DNA of 64,000 nt, from positions 1 through 64,000 of the forward strand of contig JBAYUS010000003.1 in assembly GCA_041675025.1 (NCBI GenBank). The letters run 5' to 3'. The first letter of the stretch is position 1. Every line of letters starts with the position of its first letter. Shown one piece after another: positions 34,352 through 45,793 of this stretch. This DNA comes from CAJBLF01 sp041675025. Lineage in GTDB: Bacteria; Patescibacteriota; Gracilibacteria; Absconditabacterales; Absconditicoccaceae. A program made the position numbers and the translations under genes. The notes under the pieces are model-generated. The model saw only the letters and a program-made list of their open reading frames with translations, did not search any database and was not told where the DNA came from.

Positions 34352-35842
34352 ATGATTGAATATATGTTTTTGAAAAAAAAATCATTCAGAAATAAAACTA
34401 TAGGAGAACTGAATAATTATAATTCATATAAACCATTTTCTTGATCTGCAGGAGTGGTAAAATTTTTTATAATTCTTTCTTGTATTTTTCTTGTATTTTT
34501 TGTAGGAAAATATGTACTTAAATGAGCACAAATAGTTGGTACTTACATTAGTAAGTGAACAATAAACATTGTGTCAAGCACAATGGGAGATGATATGATA
34601 AAAGATGAATTTTGAAATGTTAATGTTATGATTGTAGGATTCTGATGACAATGACATGCTTGAGGATATCTTGCAGATTCTATTATGGTTGCATCATTCA
34701 ATCCAAAACTCTGAGCAGTAACCATGCTTTCTGTACCGAGGGATTTATATGTCTACAATAAAGAAACAAATATTATCGGTAGAATTAATGCTTTGTTTTC
34801 TCATACGGTTTGAAGAAAACTTGAGTTTGATACATGAGCTAAGGCGCTTTCAGATAAGTTAGAAGAGATGATGGGTATCAAAACACCTTATTATGCATTG
34901 ATAGGTTTTGAAGGATTCCAAAATGTTATAGATACACTTGATGGTATAACTATAGATGTTCCTGAATCATTCACCGATTACACCTATCCTAAAAATGAAC
35001 TCCAAGTCATGACGGTCCATTTTGATACAGGAGTACAGATTATGAGTGGAGAAAGAGCTTTACAATATGCTAGATCGAGACATTCTACCTCAGATTTTGC
35101 AAGATCACTCAGACAACAACTCATAGTTCAATGAGTTATGAATAAACTTAAAGAAAATGGATTTGGTAATATAACAAAACTAAAAAAACTCTATGCAGAT
35201 TATGTACAAATGGTGACTACCAATATTTCGCTCAAAGAAATGTTAGGTATGGTAAAATATGCTGACAACATAAAACACATGTTTTCTTTTGGATATACCG
35301 TAGAATGTTCACATCTGGTATATAGATTTTCTAATCCTGCATGTTTTCTATATAATCCCGACAGATCGCTTTTTGACTGAGCATCAGCTATTATACCTGA
35401 TTGAGGAAAGTCATGAGAAATATGATTTTATGACTACACCAAAAATTTTGCATTTTATGTTGCACACAATCAAGAATATTTGATAGAGAATCAAAAGATA
35501 GAAATACTCAACGGAATAGACAAAAAATTTGCCAAAGCTACCATCCATAAATCAGATGGTTTTGCAAACAATCTTGCAGTCAAACTCAAAAAATATGCAT
35601 TCAATATAACTACGGTACAAAATTTTTCTCAGATATTATCATGAACGACAGTGTATATTTTATGAAGCGGAGAATATAAAAATACCATTAAAATACTCAA
35701 AAACTTCATCAATATTGATGAAGTAATTACAACGCCTGATCCTCTCTTAGTACAACAATATACAGGAGCGGATATGCTTCTCGTGATGGGAAATAGCTAT
35801 ATCACTCAGTTAGCAACTAAACCATTTAGTTATTATAAATAG
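34352..35842 (+). CDS. LytR-CpsA-Psr family protein
   Basis: 496 residues with UGA as Gly, TAG stop. One membrane helix (FFIILSCIFLVFFVGKYVL), then the LCP domain: VNVMIVGFGGQGHAGGYLADS, MLSVPRDLYV, INALFSH, LIGFEGFQNVIDTLDGI, ALQYARSRHSTSDFARSLRQQ, with the conserved Arg/Asp residues that bind polyprenyl pyrophosphate. It attaches wall polymers to peptidoglycan. A LytR C-terminal-like domain follows (VEILNGI...). I chose ATG 34352; an upstream TTG in frame at 34229 would cross the leader hairpins. Confidence 0.85.
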
Positions 35843-35861
35843 ACTCTAAAAATTACTATAG

Positions 35862-35917
35862 TTCATAATAAGACAATACATTCATTATACATTATTCATT
35901 TTTAATTATTCATTGAT
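35862..35917. repeat. partial palindromic repeat element, copy 3
   Basis: Half copy with CATTATTCATTTTTAATTAT right end, between the LCP gene and rnc. Confidence 0.5.
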
Positions 35918-35921
35918 CTGT

Positions 35922-36653
35922 ATGTTTGATCAAGTAATCAAAAAAAAAGCAGACATTGTCGCGTATCTAAAAACACTATGAATACCGACAGAAAAAATAC
36001 AAAACGAAGAGCTTTTGATGCTTGCTTTTGTACATAAATCATTTGCTGCAGATTATAAAGATATATTTACTCACAACGAAAGATTGGAGTTCGTGGGCGA
36101 TGGAGTCTTAGGTGCGGTGATTAATAAACTCTTGTTTATCAATCATCAACAGATGACAGAAGCTGATTTAACCTTATATAAAATAGCATTAGTCAGAGAA
36201 GAAATACTCGCAGAGATAGCCAGAGATATTAAACTCAATGAAATTCTCTTCATCAGTAAATGAGAAGAAAAATCACAATGAAGACAAAAAAATTCAATTC
36301 TTTCTGATGCATTGGAAGCTCTGATTGGGTATATCTATATTGATCTCGGAATCGACATTACAGAACAATTCATCATAACACATATCTATTCCAAATTAGA
36401 ACAGATAGAAAAGAGTCCGGTAAAGAGCTACAAAACTATGATTCAAGAAATAGTTCAGAAAGAACACAAACTTGTTCCAGAATATAAAGATATCGAACAT
36501 GTGGTTGATGAAAAGGGAAATGTCACGGAATATAAATCAGAAATATATATTTTACATAAAAAAGTTAGTGAGTGATTTGGTTCAAACAAGAAAAAAGCCC
36601 AAGAAGAGGCAGCAAAAAAATGTTACGAACAAATTAAAACTTCAGAGGCCTAG
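35922..36653 (+). CDS. rnc: ribonuclease III
   Basis: 243 residues. Signature NERLEFVGDGVLGAVI, the downstream LSDALEALIGYIYIDLG with the second metal site, then a C-terminal double-stranded RNA-binding domain (KSYKTMIQEIVQKEHKLVPEYK; KVSEGFGSNKKKAQEEAAKKC). It processes rRNA and structured mRNA. Full length; UGA glycines include the one in the RNA-binding loop (SEGFGSNKK). TAG stop. Confidence 0.95.
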
Positions 36654-36739
36654 AAATGTAAATATCTAATAGTCCCCTTGAAAATTCATAGTAAATATAT
36701 ACAGTTTTTAACGTTTTTTAAACTATAATTGATCTATCG

Positions 36740-37708
36740 ATGAAAGCACCATTTTCTATTATGAAAAGAGCATATTTACGAGTTGGTTTCTGAGCAATCT
36801 TATTGATTATTTCAGGATTTTTGTTTTTTGGTAATGCGAGATATTCAGAAGAATTTACAGGATGAGTAAAAATCAGTGTTGCAGGATCTTTGGATAAAAC
36901 TGCAGTGACTCAGGACATTACTTCATATATGAACGATAAATGATATAAAGATAGTAACGTTGTAGTTGAAGTAGAAACAGACATTACAAAGATTTCATTG
37001 AGAACACAAGTAGAAAAAGACGAACAAGTAAATACTCTTTCTCAAGATATTCAATCAGTGCTTATCCAAAAATGATACATTAAAAGCGCAAATGAAGTAG
37101 TAGAACAATCTATTACATGACCAAGTGTTGGAGCATATATGCAAAAATCAGCAAAGAATGCATTGATTATATGATTGATTTTGATGGCAATTTATATGTT
37201 GTTTTCATTTGCAGGAATCAGAAAAGAAATTTCACCAGCGCTATTGGCAGCGGTGGTTATAGCTACTATGGTGTTTGACGTTGGAATACCAGCAGGAGCT
37301 TATGGGGTTTGGATGATGATTGATCATACTATGACAATAAATACAGTGTTTATTATAGCAGTACTTACTAATATGTGATATAGTATCAATGATACAATTA
37401 TTATCTTTGATAGGGTAAGAGAAAATCTTAAACTTAAGGCAGGAAAGTGAATTTTGTTTTGAAAAATATTTGAAGACAGTTTACGACAAACTATGAGAAG
37501 GTCATTTGGAACAGTATTTGTTGTTTTTCTCGTTGTTGTTGCTATGTATCTCTTATGATCAGGTGCGGTAAAAGAATTTGCATTTACAATGGGTATCTGA
37601 GTAATCGCAGGATCATATTCTTCAATCTTTATCTCAGCTCCACTTACCTATATTATTATGGGTAAATACCGCAAAGAAAGAAAAGAGATGCTTGCACTAA
37701 AACAATAA
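36740..37708 (+). CDS. secF: protein-export membrane protein SecF
   Basis: 322 residues, six membrane helices. Motifs: EEFTGGVKISV after helix 1 (second Gly is UGA), then LGAI-type core and GYSINDTIIIFDRVRENLKL, the diagnostic SecF/SecD motif. It uses the proton gradient to aid Sec-dependent secretion. SecD is not adjacent, so the pair is split in this genome. Confidence 0.93.
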
Positions 37709-37714
37709 AAATAG

Positions 37715-37860
37715 TAATAAATCGTAATTTGTCCCTACGGGACGTGATTTATCCTAACGGATGTAATGAATTGTAATTAGTAATGAATATTACGCCGAAG
37801 GCTTATTACACGAACGTAGTGAGTTCATTACACGAAGTAAATTACATTTATTTATTTACA
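37715..37860. repeat. cluster of short ATTAC-type palindromes
   Basis: Interleaved hairpins such as GTCCCTACGGGAC, ACGAACGTAGTGAGTTC and repeated TAATGAA/ATTACA units. A related cluster is at 54783-54915. Confidence 0.55.
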
Positions 37861-37867
37861 TCATACT

Positions 37868-38590
37868 TTGGATTTACTTTCCAAGATTATTTGTTACCAC
37901 AATGATGATTTTTATGTAATGTGGAAACCAAATACTCTACCTACAACATTTGGTAAAGAGTTATGTTTTTTGGATATTTTATTAGGAAAAAATACGGACC
38001 CAAAGATTAACTTTTCTTTACCATCATTTCTTATACCTTATATTGATCTTCCGGATTTCAAAATATGTACCCTCAAACAAGACATAATTCAACAACAGTT
38101 GAATATTTTTGGAAAAGAAGAAGAGCTTTGATTGCTCAATAGACTTGATAATGAAACCGCAGGATTCCTTTATTTTGCAAAAACACAAGCAGCATTCGAC
38201 AGATATAGACAACTTCAAACTGAAGGAAAAATAAACAAACGATATATAGCTCAGATTCAGTGAACACCTAAAGAATCAGCCTTTGAAATTAATATGCCTA
38301 TAATGCACCACAAACACAAAGAAGATAGAATGATTTTTGTTCGTGGACCCAAAGATGAACTCAAAGGAAGAAGTAAGGTTCATTATCCAATTACCATAGT
38401 CAAAGTATTGCACACAGACAAAGATACCGATATCTCTACTCTACTTGTCGGTATTTATAAATGAGTAAGACATCAAATCAGAGTTCATTTGGCAGGTATA
38501 GGATATCCAGTTATATGAGATATATTATATGGAAAAGATACTCAATCAGGAAATTTATGTCTCTGGAGTGTAGGTTTTCAGATTCAATAA
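37868..38590 (+). CDS. RluA-type RNA pseudouridine synthase
   Basis: 240 residues, start TTG (the nearest ATG in frame, at 37919, would cut the first strand). YVMWKPNTLPTTFGKE matches the LVVNKPAGLP motif; GLLNRLDNETAGFLYFAKT contains the catalytic Asp of the R-L-D motif; GVRHQIRVHLA and GYPVIGDILYG follow. It converts uridine to pseudouridine in rRNA or tRNA; the target is not predictable. The usual His before RLD is Asn. UGA encodes the Gly preceding the motif. Confidence 0.88.
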
Positions 38591-38597
38591 CAAAAAA

Positions 38598-38625
38598 TTG
38601 ACTTTAAAAAAAAATTATGTATAAT
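38598..38625 (+). promoter_or_regulatory. promoter of the 38663 gene
   Basis: TTGACT (38598-38603), 16-base spacer, TATAAT (38620-38625). Confidence 0.65.
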
Positions 38626-38662
38626 ATATACATAATTTTTTTTACATTTTTTTTCACAAAAA

Positions 38663-39517
38663 ATGAGACATTATTCCGAAAGCGCTGAAGATAGAGCCGA
38701 TCAAAGACATAGAGAGCTTGTTAAAAAGATAGCTTGAGATCTAAACAGTTCTTTACGTCAACATGAGAAATATTTTTTTCAAAAAATCATAAAAAAGCTT
38801 CGTATTGATGAACAGAATTTTTCAAGTAAGATACAAAGGACTATACATAACGTATTAGTTAATGATCCAAAACAATATTTACAAAACACAGATACCTATA
38901 AAAACTATGCATATGTGGCTGGGACACAGAGTGATACTGTAGATTTTTATATAGATGAACTTAAAAAGAAGTTTGTTGAGTGATTGTCTGATGAAGAAGT
39001 AGATGAAATAGCAATTTCTTATATGAAATTTTTAAAGAAAAAAGATCCTTTTTTGAGAAAAAATGAAATAAGTGACAATAAGTCAGATATTGATAGTTTT
39101 ATGGATACAATACAAAAAACAAATTTAGAAGAATATAAATTTAAAAAAATTAAGATATTTTTAGATAAGCTTCGTATGAATAAAAACATAAATAAACCAT
39201 ATTCCAATAAAATAGAAAAAATTAAGCTAGATAGCTATAATGGTATAAATCACATATTAAACAATGCTCCATTTAGTAAAAAAGAGATTGATGTATTTGA
39301 ATTCTGTGAAAATGAGATTTCACAGAATGCTGAAAATCTAATAGAACAGTATTTTACTAATAAAGAGACAGGTAATATTATCAGTGAAGCTGAAAGAAAA
39401 GAATATATGCAACAAGCGTTGTCTGTGTTTTTAATAAAATATAAAGAAGCTATACAAGCAGGAAAGATAGATATCAAAAAACTAAATATATATCTATACA
39501 ATAAAAATCTGATTTAA
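38663..39517 (+). CDS. helical cytoplasmic protein, unknown
   Basis: 284 residues, Lys/Glu/Asn-rich and almost wholly helical, no signal peptide. UGA glycines at KIAGDLN and FVEGLSD show it is translated with code 25. No motif recognised. It has its own promoter and is followed by the iterated palindromes at 39672. Confidence 0.65.
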
Positions 39518-39671
39518 TTACATATAAAAAATAAAAAAACAATAAAGTCAAGTAAGTGAGAAAAACATATAGGTTCCTAAGGAAAAGACTTAAAAACCTT
39601 TTATTTTTTTCTATTATATAGAAAGTCATCTATATGTCTATAAATAGTCTACATACTTATTAAAATTTTGC

Positions 39672-39905
39672 CAATTCACGGTTTCATATAATCACAGAAT
39701 TATAAAATATTTTATATATGAAAGATACAATTTTGCAAATTCACTTGTTTATATAAATAGTGAATATTTTAGTGAATTTGAGAGAAAATATAATAATTTG
39801 TTATTTGAATTGAAGTTCACAGTTTCATAGAATAAGTGAAAAGACTTGATATTGATAAGAGTTTTAGTATAAAAGAGGAAATTCACTGTTTCATAGAACA
39901 GTATA
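39672..39905. repeat. four iterated palindromic sites upstream of higA
   Basis: The motif ATTCAC-GTTTCATA-AA recurs at 39673, 39738, 39814 and 39880 (spacings 65, 76, 66). Several copies are followed by GTGAA, forming ATTCAC...GTGAAT inverted repeats. The last copy is 50 bases before the helix-turn-helix gene. Operator or iteron function is likely. Confidence 0.6.
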
Positions 39906-39932
39906 ATTGTTTATTTTACCAAAGGAGATAAA

Positions 39933-40244
39933 ATGGAAAACGTACATCCAGGACAACTGCTCCAGCAAGAACTCACCAAGAGGTGATTAACACAAAAGGT
40001 TTTTGCTGCCATGATCGGAAAGAAAATTTCCGAAGTCAATGAGTTGATAAAATGAAAAAGAAATATTACCGTCCAGCGAGATATTTTGCTGTCGATAGTT
40101 TTTGGCGATCCAGAACAAAAATGGATCAGACTCCAAAACAATTATGATTATATCATCACAAAAGTATCTATGGCTCAAAAAATCCAAGAGATTTTTTCTC
40201 ACAAACAGAAAACTAAAGAACACGAAGTATTTGAAGACTTCTAA
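39933..40244 (+). CDS. HigA-type XRE antitoxin/regulator
   Basis: 103 residues. HPGQLLQQELTKRGLTQKVFAAMIGKKISEVNELIKGKRNIT is the HigA/VapI-type helix-turn-helix, followed by the C-terminal W-RLQNNYD helix typical of the family. UGA encodes KRGLT and KGKRN glycines, both in the DNA-binding part. A good AAAGGAG ribosome binding site precedes the ATG. No HigB-like toxin gene is adjacent on either side, so it may be a solitary regulator using the palindromes just upstream. Confidence 0.88.
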
Positions 40245-40250
40245 AAACTA

Positions 40251-40372
40251 ATGAAAAATTAAAAATTAATAATGAAAAATGTATGAATTGTGTGTATAAA
40301 CTATTGTAATCTACAATAATCCATAAGAAAACCACTACCATTATTCATTTTTCACTATTCACTATTCATTAA
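40251..40372. repeat. palindromic repeat element, copy 4
   Basis: AATTAATAATGAAAAATG left end, CATTATTCATTTTTCACT right end, central CTATTGTAATCTACAATA hairpin. Confidence 0.75.
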
Positions 40373-40401
40373 ATTAATATTTATTAGTAAACACATATAA
40401 A

Positions 40402-41502
40402 ATGACACAAAAAACTAAGAAACTTAGAATAGCTATGACAGGGTGAGGAACCTGAGGTCATGTATTTCCTATTAGAAGTTTGCTAGAGTTTCTCAAAAAT
40501 ACTCCAGAATATAATGAAAAAGTAGAAAAGCTTTATTGGTTTGGATCAAAAAACAGTCTAGAAGAAAAGATTTGTCATGAGCTTCAAGATAATGATTTAG
40601 AACATAAACTTAGTTTTATACCCATTTACTCCTGAAAGTATCGCAGAGAAAGTTATCGAAAATCCAAACTCAAAAACATTCCTGACTTCTTTTTATTTGT
40701 TTTTGGATGTTTTCAATCATTCTTTGAACTCCTCTATCATCGTATCGATGTTGTCTTCTGTAAATGAGGGTATGTTGCTTTGCCAGTAGTTTTGGCTGCA
40801 GCGCTCCTCCGCAGAAAGATAATTGTTCATGAATCAGATACTCATTCAGGCTTGGTAAATAAGATTGCGAGTCATTTTGCTAAGAAAATATTTACAGGTT
40901 TCGAATGATCATTACCAGATGGAGAAACTATTGGTCAGATAATATCTGATGATATCATTATAGAAAATCGTCCTGAATTCACATCAAAGACCTTAGTACT
41001 TGTTGTTGGTGGGTCTCAATGATCTAAAAGACTCTATCAAAATCTTCTTCAAATATTAGAATTCACTCCAGATATAGCATCACAATATGAATTCTTTATT
41101 TGTTTATGACTCCTTAATGAAGAGATGTCGACACTGTTTGACAAGTTCCATCATGTACATACATATGGCTTCTTAAGCCAAAAAGAGATGGGAGAATTAT
41201 ATAATATGTCTGATATTGCTATTACTCGTGGTTGAACTACTTCATTAGCTGAACAGAAACTTTACGATTTGAAACAAATAATTGTTCCTATACCACGAAC
41301 CCATGATCAATACGATAATGCAAAATGGTATGTAAGAGTTCATAGTGATGTTATGATCAATCAAAGGGATAAAGATTTTGAATCTCAATTGAGCGATGCT
41401 ATCAAACACTTCAAAGGATTTAAAAAAATTCGCCAGCAAAAAGATAAGAAAGCAATTATAACTCAAGCTAAAAAGATTATTCGAGAAACATTGTTGACGT
41501 AA
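40402..41502 (+). CDS. murG: UDP-GlcNAc:lipid I transferase MurG
   Basis: 366 residues. N-terminal G loop MTGGGTGGHVFP with two of the glycines encoded by UGA (40444 and 40453), GGYVALPVVLAA, HESDTHSGLVNK, then the C-terminal domain VVGGSQGSKRL and the donor-site ITRGGTTSLAEQK with PIPRTHDQYDNA. It makes lipid II on the inner membrane face. The Glu in H-E-x-N is E-S-D here. It stands alone, apart from other dcw genes. Confidence 0.95.
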
Positions 41503-41553
41503 GCACCCGGGTGATATAGTTACAAAATCACCATTACAACTAATATATCTAGA

Positions 41554-41580
41554 GTTTGCACCCGGGTGCAAACTTTTTTC
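41554..41580 (+). terminator. terminator after murG (GCACCCGGGTGC palindrome)
   Basis: GTTTGCACCCGGGTGCAAAC followed by six Ts. The same GCACCCGGGTGC core recurs at 41502, 54616 and 54669. Confidence 0.85.
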
Positions 41581-41677
41581 ATAGTTTTGTCAGTTTTTTT
41601 CTTTTTTTGCTCCATTACAATCTTGGCTGTTCTGCGCGTAATATATTTAATACTCTTTTACTTACAAAACATAGACC

Positions 41678-44197
41678 ATGTATAAGTGGCTTATTGTATT
41701 TTTTTCAGCGAGCATTTTACTTCTAGTTTCATCATCACTTGCTCAACTAGAATGAACATGATCGTTACCTGAGTCGATAGATTCCGGTACGATTTTGGAC
41801 TCAGGCGGGGGAGTTGGTTGACAGGACATGACAGGTGTGGACAACGGGGGAGTTATGGGTTCGTGACTGGATTTATCTGGTATCAATATCCCATTATTAT
41901 CAGGTGATATTCTACCTATTTTAGGATCCTGAGACTTTACGGGAGAAGCAACTTCATGAACTATTTCTGACCTCATTTCTCATCTGATTCTCTCCGAAGT
42001 ATATTATGACGGAACAGACGAATGGATTGAAATCACGAATATTGGTGATGAAAATTTTCAAGGAAATATTACTCTGGTGGGAGTCAAAAGTACTCCACTT
42101 TTATTAACTAATATTTCTTTCCTTTCTGGAGAGTCAAAAATCTTTGGTGACAATCTTTCTCAGGTTTCAGGAAATCGATTTATAGGAAAAACAGGATTAG
42201 CATCCAATATTCTAGATACCGCGGCGATCAATATCCAGCTTCTTATTTCTGGTCAGATAGAAGATAGTTTCCTAGTAGATCAATATTGGGTCAATCTGTA
42301 CAACGACAAAAAGACCTCATTTGAAAAGGTTGCGGGAATTTCCACCCGGGTACAAACTGGCAGAGTAGTAAATGCCCAAAGTGGCAATACTATAAACCCC
42401 GGTATGTATTTCAGGACAGGAAATTCTACCAACGTTATATTTCCGCCTTCATTATCTTGAGTAAATTCATCATTACCCGTCCCTTGTGATTCTGTAGACC
42501 AAAGAGACCTAATAAAAATCAACGAAATTTTCCCCGGAAACGAAAAATATCCTCCATATATCGAATTAGCAATACATTCCAATTTTAGCCTAAATAGCTT
42601 GTCTATATCCGGAGACCGTCTCAGCACGGGTTTGGAGTTTTCGTTCGGTAGTATAGGTACTACCTTAGAAAAGAACTCGTATTTGTTAATTTCCTCTACC
42701 GGCTTCTGGCAGAGTGAAGGAATCAATAGTGTACGAAATGGTGATTTTTCCCTGGTTAGTACCTGAAGTTATGTACTGATAACCATTGGTTCTTGACAAA
42801 GTAGACGAGTTTTGGACATTGTTATGATATCAGGGAATATATTAGGTAAGTCCTCATATGTTTGATCTACAAGTAATCAATGTGCGAAGATTATGGACGC
42901 ATTTGACGACTTTTCGCCAGGATTCGATCAAAAGTTTTTGAAATATTTCTCAGGTACTACCGCTACTATAATTGAATATGTGTCGACAGCTACTGGGAAT
43001 CAATCAGGAACTGGAGCTTGTCCACTGAGCTGACAAGGTGAGCTATTTTCGTGAGAAATCCAAGCTACTACCAATATTTCATGAGTAGAAAACAGTTATA
43101 CTATTCACATCACAAATATCGATTATGATCCTGAAGGCTCGGATACAAATAATGAAAAGATTACTTTATTGGCTACCAACCTTTCTGGTGACCAGACGCC
43201 ATTGGATTTAAGCAAGATATTCAGACTCAAGGTAAATGGAACCAATAAAACGCTTCCACGAATCTTACCGATGAATATTCCGACGACATTTACCAAGACC
43301 TTTGGATTTCCTAATAGTACAAAAGATTGAAGTGAGGTAGTTGTTCAATTAACTTATGGGGACTATATCTTTGACACGTATACTTATAATCCAAATATTC
43401 CTTTAGTATCGGAAGAAGTAATTACTGGCGATATTCAGACTACTTGAATTCTTTTAGATTTATCATGACTCCAATTCTCTATTACCTATGTTCTTCCCAA
43501 TCCTACATGATCGGATAAATTTGAAGAAATAGGAATCAAAGTCGATTCTCAGAATTCAATCATTACCGGAATGAATTTGTCAGATAAATGGTATTTGAAA
43601 ATTGGTTCAAAAAAGAAAAAGGTGAGCTGAGTATTAGAAGTTAATAAGGAAAATATTTTATCAGGAAGTTTAGGGTTAGTCAACAAAGCGGCATGTGTTT
43701 CATTATTCTACCAAGAAAATGAACTCACAAAATTCTGTTACAGGACGCCCAAAGAATGAGAAAAAATATATTCATCTGACTTATGACTCCAGCAGACTCC
43801 TCAAGAAAATTTGGACATCCTCAACACGCTCCAACTCAAAAAAATAGGAAATCAACTCTGTATTCGATATAAAGACGAATCTTTTCTCTGTAAACGTATT
43901 CCAGCTTCTAAAGCCGAAATAAAAACCACTCAAGAACAAAAATTATATAAATGACTGGCGAGTTTAGTGAAACAATACATCATCAATAATCGGAAGAGTC
44001 TGTATTACGATACATCACTCAAACAATATTTTGATCGTGTTGCTCTCGATAAAAAATTCATCGCTCAATGAATCGCTCAAGTAGACATATATGGACAATC
44101 TGTTCCGGTAACGGATGTAAAACAACAATTACAGATTATTCAAACCACATTACCATCAATTATAGCATTATTCGAGGGAGCTGAGGCTCTCTACTAA
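41678..44197 (+). CDS. exported lamin-tail-like repeat protein
   Basis: 839 residues with very many UGA glycines. Signal peptide (ending SSLAQ) then a Gly/Ser/Asp-rich linker. At least two lamin-tail-like beta domains are visible: LILSEVYYDGTDEWIEITNIG near residue 105 and LIKINEIFPGNEKYPPYIELAI near 285 (V/I-N-E-I/V...W/Y-IEL-N pattern). A third beta region follows, and the last 150 residues are helical and charged. Lamin-tail domains in bacteria sit on secreted or surface proteins, often with nucleases; no nuclease motif is visible here. Its neighbours include ComEC and CsaB. Confidence 0.65.
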
Positions 44198-44236
44198 TCT
44201 ACTAAATCTCTTTTATTTTATTACCAATTTGTTATT

Positions 44237-44623
44237 ATGAAAATAGAAAAATTCGAAGATCTTATAGCTTGGCAAAAGGCCAAAGAACTTACTACTAAAT
44301 TATATGTTGTTTGCAAAAATTGCAAGGAATATGGACTCAAAGATATCATGACGAAAACGGGAATCATTATGATGAATCAAATCGCAGAAGGGTTTGAAAA
44401 AAGGAACAATAAAGATATCAAAGCAGCATTTCTCACAGCAAAATGAGGAAGCAGTCAAATGAGATCAATGTTGTATATGTTGCTTGAGCTCTGATGTATA
44501 ACTCAAGAAGAGTTCAAAGATTTTTACGACATTACCTGGCACATTACCAAAATGCTTATGGCATTTGTAAAAAGTATAAACGCCAATGAAAAAAAAGCTA
44601 AAGAAAAAAAAGCTAATGAATAA
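44237..44623 (+). CDS. four-helix bundle (S23/IVP-type) protein
   Basis: 128 residues. KIEKFEDLIAWQKAKELT at the N-terminus, MMNQIAEGFEKRNNKD, and GGSSQMRSMLYMLLELG are the marks of the four-helix bundle family first found inside 23S rRNA intervening sequences. Here it is a free-standing gene. Two UGA glycines open the SSQ motif. Its stop codon lies in the palindromic repeat that follows. Function is unknown in the family. Confidence 0.9.
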
Positions 44624-44741
44624 TGAAAAATGAAGAATGAAAAATGTCGGAATTTGCTTATAATTGGCTATTGTAAATCACAATAGTTTATAATATGATA
44701 AATACCAACATTATTCATTATAAATTATTAATTTTTAATTA
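44622..44741. repeat. palindromic repeat element, copy 5
   Basis: AATGAAAAATGTCGGAA left end, CCAACATTATTCATTA right end, central CTATTGTAAATCACAATAG hairpin; starts at the S23 gene stop codon. Confidence 0.75.
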
Positions 44742-44746
44742 AAATC

Positions 44747-45688
44747 ATGGAAGGGTATTTGAGAGGGTATTATGGATATAAAAATTTTGGAGATGAACTC
44801 TTGTTTTTTTGAGTAGTCAGACGATTGTTTATAAAATATCCTCTCAGTAAACTCTTCGTAGAAGTCGGAAATAAGGCACGAATGGAAGACCGAATCCGAG
44901 AAAATTATCAAGGATTATTGACTGAGAAACAACTTAAAAATATAAAATTCATCAATACCAAACAACATAAATATAAATTTATCACCCATCTGATCACCTT
45001 TTTTGGGTTTTGAAAATATAAAAAAACATTCAAGTTTTTTGGATGATGAGAAGTGCTTTCTGATGAAAGATCATTTCCTCATGACGGACGAAATATTCCG
45101 ATTCTTTTCAATTTCAGCGTGCAAAAAAAACAATTTGCTCTCCTTGGATGAATAGGGAAAATTCGCAAATGATGTACAGATATATTATATAGATACCTTT
45201 TACCAAGGGCTGAAAAAATCGTAGTAAGAGATAGAGATTCGCTTGCTATTGCCAAAAAATTCAACCCTGATAATACTTTATTACATCAAGATTTTGCCCA
45301 AGAAATTATAGAAAATGCAAAACATAAATCTTCACCGATAAAGTCAAAATATATCTTAATTAATATAAACAAACAGTCCGTAGACAAAGAAAATTTACAA
45401 AGAATTGTTGATTTTTGTATACACTATCCTGATCATAAAAAGATATTTTTTCCATGCGATATGAATGATGACAAGCTTTGTTTCCAGGCAATTAAAAAAT
45501 ATGTTCCTGGTCTTGAGATGCACGATTGGACTAAACATTCATTGATGGAATCATTATCATTATTCTATTATGCTGATGGCGGAATCTGAGCGAGACTTCA
45601 TTTTCTTCTGCCATTAAAACTCTATGAAAAACCTATTGTGGCGATACCATACGCCGACAAAATAAATAAACTTATCATCAAGAAATAA
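44747..45688 (+). CDS. polysaccharide pyruvyl transferase family protein (CsaB-like)
   Basis: 313 residues. N-terminal GYYGYKNFGDELLFFG matches the GYYG-GN-GDE-L signature; FGGGEVLSDER, FALLGGIGK, VRDRDS and the C-terminal GGIGARLHFLLP are the other family blocks. CsaB adds pyruvate to a wall polysaccharide, the anchor for SLH-domain proteins, and the window holds an SLH-type S-layer gene at 48526. UGA encodes several of the signature glycines. Confidence 0.85.
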
Positions 45689-45696
45689 CCAAAAGA

Positions 45697-45770
45697 TTGT
45701 CATCGCGAACGTAGTGTGGCGATCCATTACTGGATTGCTTCGTCGTTTCACTTCTCGCAATGACAGATGT
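45697..45770. repeat. GTCATCGCGA-type palindromic repeat
   Basis: Ends TGTCATCGCGAACG and CTCGCAATGACA are inverted; inside, GGCGATCC/GGATTGCTTCG. Related to the repeat at 19107. Confidence 0.75.
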
Positions 45771-45793
45771 AATTTTAGTCTATAGACGAAACA

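Noticed and set aside
39672..39905. CRISPR-like array
   Set aside because: The repeats are only about 18 bases, poorly conserved and palindromic, with just four units and no cas genes in the window.
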